Assembly (NCBI GenBank): GCA_013698285.1
Contig: JACCVE010000267.1
Span: 1-5,099 of the forward strand
Direction of reading: 5' to 3'
DNA from: Chloroflexia bacterium
GTDB taxonomy: Bacteria > Chloroflexota > Chloroflexia > Thermomicrobiales > UBA6265
DNA: 5,099 nt
Shown here: in pieces, positions 1 through 5,043 of the stretch
How positions within the stretch are numbered: position 1 is the first letter of the stretch
How the letters are laid out: each line of letters begins with the position of its first letter
Notes under the pieces: generated by a model
Told to the model about the DNA's origin: nothing
The model's input: only the letters and a program-made list of their open reading frames with translations
Databases searched by the model: none
Position numbers and translations under genes: made by a program

Positions 1-590
1 GCGACCACCCGAGCCAGACGGCCCGCACCGGCCCACCCCGCGTCGGTGTCCTCTCCAGCCCGCACGACGCCTCCTCCCCTACCGGCCATCATCGGGTCGC
101 GCGGCCCGGAACGCACCCCGAAGGGAGTATCGAGGACCTCACCGGGCGCTGGCGATAGGCAGTCCGTCCCGATCTGGGGCCACTCGCCTGACGAGATGCC
201 TATCTGGCTGGACCTACGGCCCGGCGGGAAATACGACTCCCAGACCTCGGCCGGGACCATCCCCCGGACATGGCGGAGGACCAGCGGCACGACCACCAAC
301 TCGTCGAGGTGCCCGATGACCGGGAGGAAGTCCGGGATCGGGTCGATCGGGCTGACCACGTAGATCGCCAGCCCGACCAGCCACCATCGGGCCCGGCGCG
401 GCGTGCGGGGGTCTGCCGCCACGGCCCGCAACCGCCCCGGTAATCGCACCACCTCGGTCGCCAACGCCCGCAGTTCCTCGACCGCGTCGCCCGGCCGTCG
501 CGCCGTTCGCCACATCCAGACGGACCCGGCCAGGAGCAGGCAGGCAATCACCGCGGAGAAGCCGAGCGCCAACGTCAGCCACAGGTCCAT
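1..590 (-). CDS. DUF1232 (YkvA-like) membrane-anchored protein, partial at left edge
   Basis: The frame opens at an ATG (588-590) and stays open to base 1, so at least 196 residues are present and the C-terminus is not seen. Residues 3-26 form one hydrophobic segment (WLTLALGFSAVIACLLLAGS), probably a membrane anchor. A charged, helical linker follows at about 28-66. Residues 68-106 carry the DUF1232 signature: an aromatic/hydrophobic stretch, then SPIDPIPDFLPVIGHLDE (80-97), then a hydrophobic helix. The family is small (about 100-140 residues) and of unknown biochemical function, so no role is assigned. Homology seems to end near residue 124 (SYFPPG). The following 70 or so residues are Gly/Pro/Arg-rich and look unlike the domain, so the true stop may have been lost or the tail may be GC-driven open frame. 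The start has no Shine-Dalgarno but has a -10-like box 7 nt upstream. The gene is divergent from the PAS-GGDEF-EAL gene. I am confident of the family and unsure of the C-terminal end. Confidence 0.82.
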   Translation of the reverse strand, partial: MDLWLTLALGFSAVIACLLLAGSVWMWRTARRPGDAVEELRALATEVVRLPGRLRAVAADPRTPRRARWWLVGLAIYVVSPIDPIPDFLPVIGHLDELVVVPLVLRHVRGMVPAEVWESYFPPGRRSSQIGISSGEWPQIGTDCLSPAPGEVLDTPFGVRSGPRDPMMAGRGGGVVRAGEDTDAGWAGAGRLARVV

Positions 591-597
591 GGCCGAG

Positions 598-603
598 AGT
601 GTA
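598..603 (-). promoter_or_regulatory. -10 box of a probable leaderless promoter for the DUF1232 gene
   Basis: Read on the minus strand, TACACT (TANNNT type) ends 7 nt before the ATG at 590. Transcription normally starts 6-8 nt after a -10 box, so the transcript would begin at or next to the A of the start codon. There is no Shine-Dalgarno before this ATG, which fits leaderless translation, common in Actinomycetota and several other high-GC phyla. I see no convincing -35 box at the usual distance. Confidence 0.45.
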
Positions 604-863
604 GGCGGTACCAGTGACGTCTTCGACGAGACCGTGACCCGGGCGCCGACGCGGTTGGCGAGCCGGCCGACGCGCGGATCAGGCGCGACCACGGGCACGC
701 CATCGGCCGAGGAGAAGCGTCACGGGAAGGCCAGGGAGCGCGTCGGTGAGTCCTGCTTCCGGTCGGGCGATAGGGGAAATTACGTCCTTGGACGAGCGGC
801 GATCCGTGCTCGCGTACTGGGCCCCCGGTTGCGAGTCGGACGCTCCGCGGCGAGGGACCGAGC

Positions 864-880
864 CGGGAGACGTTCTCCCG
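864..880. repeat. Perfect 7-bp inverted repeat, candidate operator or hairpin
   Basis: The sequence CGGGAGAcgtTCTCCCG has two perfect 7-bp arms around a 3-nt centre. Just beyond it, GCGGGAC occurs twice (883-889 and 893-899), with starts 10 bp apart, about one helical turn. The position, some 50-70 bp before the first possible start of the PAS-GGDEF-EAL frame, suits a regulator-binding site. No T-run follows, so a terminator is unlikely. The function is inferred from symmetry and position only. Confidence 0.35.
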
Positions 881-929
881 AGGCGGGACGATGCGGGACT
901 CGTAGCGGCGCATATCGCCACGTCAGTCC

Positions 930-1151
930 TTGACATCGCCAGGATCGGCCAGAGAGTGGGCTCATACGCCACATCCTCAACGGCCGCACGATGTCATCGC
1001 ACGGAGTCCCGAGGCATCGCTGACCGTCACTATTCCGAAGAGCGCTTCCTGGGTCCAGGCGGAGCTGTTCGACCAGGCGATGGTCGCCCTCATCACGGGC
1101 GACGCCACCGGCATCGTCACCCGATGGAACCGCTTCGCCTCCGGGCTCTAG
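930..1151 (+). pseudogene. N-terminal PAS-domain fragment of the GGDEF-EAL protein, ended by in-frame TAG
   Basis: This is the first part of the same frame as the GGDEF-EAL coding region at 1236-2855. From about base 1065 it reads as the start of a PAS sensor domain: ELFDQAMVALITGDATGIV, then TRWNRFASGL, then TAG at 1149-1151. The frame resumes directly as GWAAEEIIGRRPHDLL, which completes the PAS pattern (usually ...LYGW/YSAEEVIGR). TAG therefore replaces one residue, most likely Tyr (TAC or TAT to TAG). The frame has an upstream stop at 903-905. The only clear start codon between that stop and the PAS domain is TTG at 930, with no Shine-Dalgarno, so the true start is uncertain. If the TAG were read as sense, the whole protein from 930 would have 641 residues. 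Nonsense mutation, sequencing error or recoding are all possible. Confidence 0.6.
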
Positions 1152-1235
1152 GGGTGGGCGGCCGAGGAGATAATCGGGCGGCGGCCGCACGACCTGCTGG
1201 TCGACCCGGATCAGCCCGAGCTGGCCGACCGGATC

Positions 1236-2855
1236 ATGTCGTCATTGAACGCGGGGCACCCCTGGGAAGGGGAGGTCCGGGCGCGTCGGCGGGACGGTGT
1301 CCTCATCCCCGTCTACCTCAGTGCGTCGCCCCTGGTGGGCCCCGGGGGCACGTTCGATGGGATCGTGGCCACCTCGATGGACCTCACGGGACGCAAGGCC
1401 TCGGACGACCTCATCGCCCACCAGGCCTTCCACGACCCCCTGACCGACCTCCCCAACCGGGCGCTGTTCATAGACCGCCTGGCCCACGCCCTCGCCCGTG
1501 CCGAGCGGGAGCGATCCTCCGTCGCGGTGCTGTTCCTGGACTTGGACCGCTTCAAGCTGGTCAACGATCGTCTCGGCCACGCGGTGGGAGACCGGCTCCT
1601 GGTCGCGGTCGGTGAACGCCTCGTGGCGTCGGTGCGGACGGCGGACACCGTGGCCCGCTTCGGCGGGGACGAGTTCACGATCGTCCTGGAAAGCGCCACC
1701 GTCACCGAGGCGACGGTGGCGGCAGAGCGGATCCTGCTCGCCCTCGTTACCCCGTTCCACGTTGACGGGCGTGAGGCCAACGTGAGCCCGAGCATCGGCA
1801 TCGCCATCAGCGGCGGGCTCGCCGCCCACCCCGGCGACCTCCTCCGCAACGCCGACGTGGCGATGTTCCGGGCCAAAGCGGCGGGCAAGGCCACCTTGGC
1901 GGTGTTCGACCCGAGCATGAACGAACACGCCTCGCGACGGCTGGACCTGGAGGCGGAACTACGGTTGGGCGTGGTCCGGGGCGAGCTGCGCCTGCTGTAC
2001 CAACCGATCATCGACCTCCGGACCGGGCGACTCGTCGGTCTGGAGGCGTTGGTACGGTGGGCCCGTCCCGCCAACGGGTTGGTCCCACCGTCGGAGTTCA
2101 TCCCCCTCGCCGAGGAGACCGGGTTGATCCTGCCGATCGGGCAATGGGTCCTGGGCGAGGCGTGCCGCCAAGCCGTCGCCTGGTCGGGCCTCTCGATGGG
2201 CGGCGACCTGGTGTTCGTCAACGTCAACGTCTCGGTCCGGCAATTCCACCGGGGGGTGGTGGTCGAGCAGGTCCGTGGGGCACTTCAGGTCAGCGGTCTC
2301 GCCCCCGAGCGGTTGCGACTGGAGGTCACCGAGGGGATCTTGCTCGAAGACACCGATGAGGTCATCGAGATCCTCGGGCAACTGAGTGATCTCGGCGTCG
2401 GGCTGGCGATCGACGACTTTGGGACCCGATACGCCTCGCTCGATTACCTGCGCCGCTTACCGCTCGACACGCTGAAGATCGACCGCTCGTTCGTTCGCGA
2501 CATCGCCCGCGATCCCAAGTGCGTCGCGATCGCGCGGTCGATCGCCACCCTCGCGCACGACCTGGGGATGGCCGTGATCGCCGAAGGGGTCGAGACCGAG
2601 GCGCAACTGAGTTACGCCAGGGTCATCGATGCGGACCAGGCCCAGGGCTTCTACTTCGCCGCTCCCCTGCCCGGGCACGAGGTGACGCGGCTGCTCGCCG
2701 GAATGCCGTTCGTCTTACCACTTGCCGACCTCGCCGAGATGCAAGCCGAACTGCGGTCCGGCGTCCCGACCCAGTCGGGCCCGATCGTGCCGTTGCACGA
2801 GCTGTTGGCCCTGGCGGAAACGCTCATGGCTGGTCATCCCGAACGGGATCGATGA
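1236..2855 (+). CDS. GGDEF-EAL cyclic-di-GMP synthase/phosphodiesterase (C-terminal part of a PAS-GGDEF-EAL protein)
   Basis: This 539-residue reading makes and/or breaks down the second messenger cyclic di-GMP in the cytoplasm. Residues 1-55 are the end of a PAS/PAC sensor domain (RRRDGVLIPV, TSMDLTGRK). Residues 65-225 are the GGDEF cyclase: HDPLTDLPNR, DLDRFKLVND, and an intact GGDEF at 143-147. The product-inhibition I-site RTAD (134-137) sits exactly five residues before it. Residues 240-488 are the EAL phosphodiesterase: EAL (270-272), Asn331 in NVNVSVRQF, Glu363 in LEVTEG, the DD pair 393-394 in IDDFGTRYASL, Lys414, Glu450 in AEGVET and Gln470 in QAQGFYF. All expected catalytic residues are therefore present. 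About 50 residues of unassigned tail follow. ATG 1236 lies inside the PAS domain and lacks a Shine-Dalgarno, so it is only the first good start after the in-frame TAG at 1149-1151. The original gene began upstream. The stop is TGA, and a hairpin follows at once. Confidence 0.93.
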   Translation: MSSLNAGHPWEGEVRARRRDGVLIPVYLSASPLVGPGGTFDGIVATSMDLTGRKASDDLIAHQAFHDPLTDLPNRALFIDRLAHALARAERERSSVAVLFLDLDRFKLVNDRLGHAVGDRLLVAVGERLVASVRTADTVARFGGDEFTIVLESATVTEATVAAERILLALVTPFHVDGREANVSPSIGIAISGGLAAHPGDLLRNADVAMFRAKAAGKATLAVFDPSMNEHASRRLDLEAELRLGVVRGELRLLYQPIIDLRTGRLVGLEALVRWARPANGLVPPSEFIPLAEETGLILPIGQWVLGEACRQAVAWSGLSMGGDLVFVNVNVSVRQFHRGVVVEQVRGALQVSGLAPERLRLEVTEGILLEDTDEVIEILGQLSDLGVGLAIDDFGTRYASLDYLRRLPLDTLKIDRSFVRDIARDPKCVAIARSIATLAHDLGMAVIAEGVETEAQLSYARVIDADQAQGFYFAAPLPGHEVTRLLAGMPFVLPLADLAEMQAELRSGVPTQSGPIVPLHELLALAETLMAGHPERDR

Positions 2856-2881
2856 CCACCCCCGGCTAGCGGAATGGGTGG
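2856..2881 (+). terminator. Hairpin immediately after the GGDEF-EAL stop, possible terminator
   Basis: Starting at the base after the TGA, CCACCC (2856-2861) pairs with GGGTGG (2876-2881). Inside these, CCG (2862-2864) pairs with CGG (2870-2872) around a 5-nt loop, with a 3-nt bulge (2873-2875). The result is a GC-rich 9-bp imperfect stem. No T-run follows, so it would be a T-less terminator or an mRNA-stabilising stem between two co-directional genes. Confidence 0.35.
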
Positions 2882-2889
2882 CCGTCCGG

Positions 2890-2895
2890 TAGAGT
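2890..2895 (+). promoter_or_regulatory. Candidate -10 box for the response-regulator gene
   Basis: TAGAGT matches the TANNNT pattern and lies 38 nt before the GTG start, which would give a leader of about 30 nt containing the Shine-Dalgarno. It follows the hairpin that closes the upstream gene, a sensible place for a separate promoter. No good -35 box is visible, so this is tentative. Confidence 0.25.
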
Positions 2896-2921
2896 GACGA
2901 CCTATCAATGGTGGGAGCGGC

Positions 2922-2926
2922 AAGGA
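2922..2926 (+). promoter_or_regulatory. Shine-Dalgarno site deciding the GTG start at 2934
   Basis: AAGGA with a 7-nt spacer precedes GTG 2934. It supports this non-ATG start for the receiver-domain gene. Confidence 0.6.
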
Positions 2927-2933
2927 TCGCACG

Positions 2934-3329
2934 GTGGAGGTCACTCCGACACACGTCCTGGTGATCGACGACGCCGAGGAACTGCTGGCCCTCTTCCACG
3001 ACATCCTCGAGGGCGAGGGGTACCGGACCACGCTCGCCGCCGCCCCGCCGGGCGTCGAGGAGATCGTTCGTCTGGGACCCGACCTGGTGATCCTCGACCT
3101 CCTCCTGGGGACGGACGAGACGGTTGCCTGGGACCTCCTGCGGTCGATCCGCGCCGACCAGCGCCTGGTGACCATGCCGGTCGTCCTCTGCTCGGCTGCG
3201 ACCGACTTGCTCGACCGTCTCCAGGACGACATCGCGGCGCTGGGGGTGGTGGTGGTGCCCAAACCCTTCGAGCTCGACGACTTTCTCCAGGCGGTCAGAA
3301 ATTGCCGCCCCCCGGGACAGAATCACTGA
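2934..3329 (+). CDS. Single-domain response regulator (CheY/Spo0F-type receiver)
   Basis: This is a 131-residue cytoplasmic receiver domain that would accept a phosphate from a histidine-kinase phosphohistidine. The whole protein is one REC domain: hydrophobic strand HVLVIDD with the acidic pair Asp12-Asp13, phosphoacceptor Asp55 in LVILDLLL, switch Ser87 in VVLCSA, and Lys110-Pro111 in VVPKPF. All key residues are present. There is no DNA-binding or enzymatic output domain, so it must act by protein contact or as a phosphorelay intermediate. The start is GTG with AAGGA 7 nt upstream, and the stop is TGA. It lies 78 bp after the cyclic-di-GMP enzyme in the same direction, and converges on a HisKA-only protein that is a natural candidate partner. 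A run of six C bases (3308-3313) near the C-terminus is a spot where a read error could change the last few residues. Confidence 0.92.
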   Translation: MEVTPTHVLVIDDAEELLALFHDILEGEGYRTTLAAAPPGVEEIVRLGPDLVILDLLLGTDETVAWDLLRSIRADQRLVTMPVVLCSAATDLLDRLQDDIAALGVVVVPKPFELDDFLQAVRNCRPPGQNH

Positions 3330-3348
3330 GGCGCTCAGCCGCGAACTC

Positions 3349-3390
3349 CGTGGCGCCGCCACGACAGCGGGAAGGACCGCGCGAGGCGCG
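3349..3390. terminator. Two GC hairpins in the convergent intergenic region, possible bidirectional terminator
   Basis: The 133-bp gap between the receiver gene and the convergent HisKA gene holds two perfect small stems. CGTGGC/GCCACG (3349-3363) has a 3-nt loop, and CGCGC/GCGCG (3378-3390) has the loop GAG. The first lies about 20 bp after the receiver stop. Neither has a T-run on either strand. Tandem stems between converging genes suggest transcription stop, but in DNA this GC-rich short stems also arise by chance. Confidence 0.3.
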
Positions 3391-3462
3391 AGTCATCACC
3401 GTTCTCATGGTCGCCGGCGTGGCCCGTCTCACGACAGCCCCGTCTGCGACCGGTGAAGGTCA

Positions 3463-3930
3463 TCATCGGCCCATGGGCGCTCGCTCGCCATCCGGGGCGA
3501 GTCCGGGAAGCGGCCGCCCCACCTCATCGACCAGGGCGTCGAGGTCGGCCGCGAGCTTATCGGCCGCCGACTCAATATCGAGGAGCCCCGCCCACACGTC
3601 CTCCGCGCTCAACCCCCCCGGGCGCTGGGACCGGATCCTGAGCAGTTGGGCCCGGCCCTTCACGGCCGTGAGCGGGGTCTTGAGTTCATGGACGGCGGCG
3701 ATGACGAAGGCGTCCTGGGCCCGCTCGGCTTCCAGGAGCTCGACGAGCGCCCGGTCGCGGGCTTCGACCGTCCCGCGCAACGCGGAGTTGGCCTCGACCA
3801 GGAGCTGCACCGCCGCGTGCAAGCGTTCGCGGCACAGGGCGAGGGCGCGACCGCCCGTCGTGGACGGGGCCGAGTCGCCCCGGTGGCGACCGGGATAGGC
3901 GGCATCTGGGCCAGGCCGCTGCGTCCCCAC
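3463..3930 (-). CDS. HisKA-domain protein lacking an ATPase domain (short histidine phosphoacceptor protein)
   Basis: This 155-residue cytoplasmic protein has a disordered N-terminus (1-27) and then a charged helical, probably coiled-coil stretch (about 28-72). The HisKA dimerisation and phosphoacceptor domain covers about 70-136. The H-box reads AAVHELKTPLTAVKGRAQLL, with phospho-acceptor His81 and the following E-L-K-T-P. The second helix of the bundle is SAEDVWAGLLDIESAADKLA. The protein then ends with a short Gly/Pro tail and TGA at 3463-3465. There is no N, G1, F or G2 box of a HATPase_c domain, either in this frame or downstream, where the convergent receiver gene begins. It therefore cannot autophosphorylate alone. 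It could be a phosphotransfer or dimerisation partner, or a kinase cut short long ago. The start is GTG with GGAGGA 7 nt upstream, which is strong support. The neighbouring receiver gene is a plausible partner, though this is inferred from proximity. Confidence 0.85.
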   Translation of the reverse strand: MGTQRPGPDAAYPGRHRGDSAPSTTGGRALALCRERLHAAVQLLVEANSALRGTVEARDRALVELLEAERAQDAFVIAAVHELKTPLTAVKGRAQLLRIRSQRPGGLSAEDVWAGLLDIESAADKLAADLDALVDEVGRPLPGLAPDGERAPMGR

Positions 3931-3937
3931 GGCTCAC

Positions 3938-3943
3938 TCCTCC
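3938..3943 (-). promoter_or_regulatory. Strong Shine-Dalgarno site for the HisKA-only gene
   Basis: On the minus strand GGAGGA precedes GTG 3930 with a 7-nt spacer. It fixes the start of the short HisKA protein and shows that translation of this reading is intended. Confidence 0.7.
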
Positions 3944-3974
3944 GGCGGCTGGATGCCGGTTCTGGCGATTCGGC

Positions 3975-3991
3975 CGGGCCAAAAGGGCCCG
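3975..3991. repeat. Short GC hairpin upstream of the HisKA-only gene
   Basis: CGGGCC (3975-3980) and GGCCCG (3986-3991) can pair around the 5-nt loop AAAAG, about 45-60 nt before the HisKA start. No uracil run follows on either strand. It may be a leader structure or the trailing structure of the degraded gene upstream, and chance is also possible. Confidence 0.25.
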
Positions 3992-4421
3992 TCCGGACTC
4001 ACCAGACCCACCGCCGTACCGGGCCGTGACGCACGGGGAGTGCCATAGGTACCGGGGAACACCGAATTGCCCCCGCACCATCCGGCTTCCGGGACGATCC
4101 CGGCCATGGACCGCTCGGCCTTCGCCGTCACGAGGCGTGACTCGACCCTCGATGAGCGGTCGGCCGCGCGAGTGCGGATCATCGACCCGTGCCGTCTCGT
4201 CGGGGCGCCGACCCAGGCCGGGGCCGACCGCGACGCCATCCCGAGTGATGGTCTGGACCGTGATCCCGTCGTCGGCGAGGGCCCTCGTCCAGTGGTCCAT
4301 GAACGCTGCCTGGTCATCCGGGTCCGCCGCCGTGAAGGCGGCCATCCGGACCGCGATCGGGTCCCGCTGGTGTTCGAAGAAGATGTGGAGGTCGCTCGCC
4401 ACGACATCCCTCAACATGACG

Positions 4422-5030
4422 TCACGTCGCATGCCGTCGCCTCTCCCGAACGGCCGGCCATTCGATCACGCGCACATGACCACGCCCGTCACCGCGCGAA
4501 GCAGACTTGTCGAACCGGTCTCGCCATGTCGACGTGCCCCCCCACAGCCGCACACCATGGGTCCGCATCGTCTCATCGAGCCGCTCCATGTGCAGGGTCA
4601 CGCCATACCGGGTCGCGATCACGCGGAGACGGGCTAAATCGGGCGGGCCGCCCGGGGCCAGGACCTCATCCACGTCGCGGAAATACCGCTCGAAACCCGC
4701 CGGTGAGATGATCTCCTGGATACGGGCCGGCCCGGGCCCGGCGTTCCAGAACGCGTGCGCCACGTCCCGTGGTGTGATCACGTAGGCGCCGGCCGAGGCC
4801 CGGAAGGTCTCGTCGCCGATCTAGATCCCGATCTCTCCCGCCAGGACCAGCGTGATCTCGTCCTCGTGGGTGTGCGGTGGCCCAGCCAGGGCGCCGGGCG
4901 CCAGCGGGTGTTCCACGATCGCGAACGCCCCGCCGGTCTCCGCTCCGGCAACCTTGTTGACCACGCCCAACCCACCCAGCGCAACCGACTCACCCGCGCC
5001 CGGTGCAACCGACCTGGCTTCGCCAGTCAT
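4422..5030 (-). pseudogene. Cupin-domain protein (quercetin-dioxygenase-like fold) interrupted by in-frame TAG
   Basis: The frame runs from ATG 5030 to TGA 4422 (202 codons before the stop), with TAG at codon 70 (4821-4823). Before it, cupin motif 1 is present: GALAGPPHTHEDEITLVLAGE, with metal ligands His53 and His55 and the acidic Glu58, then Gly65. After it, motif 2 is intact: G81-AYVIT-P87-R-D-V-A-H92-AFW-N96. The family-typical segment ARIQEIISPAGFERYFRDVD follows, then a C-terminal helix near RYGVTLHMERLDETMRTHG. TAG falls exactly between the two motifs (GEIGI-stop-IGDETF), so one residue is replaced and the frame is unchanged. If read through, this would be a small metal-binding beta-barrel enzyme or sensor of unknown substrate. 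The last 38 residues after RLWG are low-complexity and start at a run of seven G bases, so the true end may be earlier. The N-terminal piece spans 5030-4824 and the C-terminal piece 4820-4425. Confidence 0.72.
4440..4447 (-). promoter_or_regulatory. Shine-Dalgarno site for the GNAT remnant
   Basis: On the minus strand GGGAGAGG lies 7 nt before ATG 4432, inside the last codons of the cupin frame. It selects this ATG over the in-frame ATG at 4417 and suggests the two genes were translationally coupled. Confidence 0.55.
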
Positions 5031-5037
5031 CCCATCG

Positions 5038-5043
5038 CCCCCC
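5038..5043 (-). promoter_or_regulatory. G-rich possible Shine-Dalgarno site of the cupin gene
   Basis: On the minus strand a run of six G lies 7 nt before ATG 5030. It is a weak SD-like site, but its spacing matches the other genes here and favours this ATG over an earlier in-frame start near 5075, which would add only Gly/Arg-rich residues. No -10-like box is seen between 5031 and the right edge, so any promoter is farther upstream. Confidence 0.35.

Larger units (their letters stand above)
591..929. other. Divergent intergenic region, about 340 bp, no convincing gene
   Basis: This stretch lies between the DUF1232 gene (leftward) and the PAS-GGDEF-EAL gene (rightward). Reading frames here exist on both strands but give Arg/Pro/Gly/Ser-rich products without domain character, as expected of GC-rich noncoding DNA. 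It holds the DUF1232 -10 box at its left end and a perfect inverted repeat with a neighbouring direct repeat at 864-899. I see no tRNA, riboswitch or well-formed rightward promoter. Confidence 0.6.
3934..4432 (-). pseudogene. GNAT (RimJ/RimL-type) N-acetyltransferase remnant, disrupted after about 70 residues
   Basis: From ATG 4432 the first 70 residues read as the N-terminal third of a RimJ/RimL-like GNAT acetyltransferase: MLRDVVASDLHIFFEHQRDP, then VRMAAFTAADPDDQAAFMDHW, then GITVQTITRDGVAVG. The family needs about 160 residues and an acetyl-CoA-binding segment (YWIG...WGRGIAT) plus a C-terminal N-x-x-S-x-x-x-x-x-x-K-x-G-F type region. None of the three minus-strand frames shows these between about 4220 and 3934. 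The starting frame only runs on as Arg/Pro/Gly-rich sequence into the HisKA gene. A TGA at 3934-3936 in the next frame lies about where a full-length gene would have ended, consistent with loss of frame and sequence decay. Good expression signals survive (a GGGAGAGG Shine-Dalgarno), and the start overlaps the end of the cupin frame. It is probably nonfunctional, and an assembly fault is possible. Confidence 0.6.

Noticed and set aside
930..935. Perfect TTGACA, the consensus -35 box, before the PAS-GGDEF-EAL gene
   Set aside because: No TANNNT -10 box occurs 16-18 bp downstream (the region reads GAGAGTGG), so it is not a supported promoter. The same TTG is the only available start codon of the frame.
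746..1615. Long plus-strand open frame of 289 codons overlapping the PAS and GGDEF region
   Set aside because: Its product is Arg/Gly/Pro-rich without domain character, and over most of its length it is the shifted frame of the clearly homologous PAS-GGDEF sequence.
1313..2227. Antisense open frame of 304 codons opposite GGDEF-EAL
   Set aside because: It is a typical shadow frame in GC-rich DNA, with Ser/Arg-rich content and no recognisable domain, opposite an unambiguous gene.
3331..3462. Possible HATPase_c continuation of the HisKA protein
   Set aside because: The minus strand after the TGA at 3463 is a short intergenic stretch leading into the convergent receiver gene. No N-box or DxGxG motif is visible in it.
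4026..4711. Two plus-strand frames of more than 200 codons opposite the cupin and GNAT genes
   Set aside because: Both are Arg/Pro/His-rich and run opposite recognisable minus-strand cupin and GNAT sequence. Neither has a supported ribosome site or domain.
4818..4827. 10-bp palindrome GATCTAGATC that contains the cupin TAG
   Set aside because: It is built from overlapping GATC words inside coding sequence. I see no companion copy or operator-like context, so it is most likely chance.
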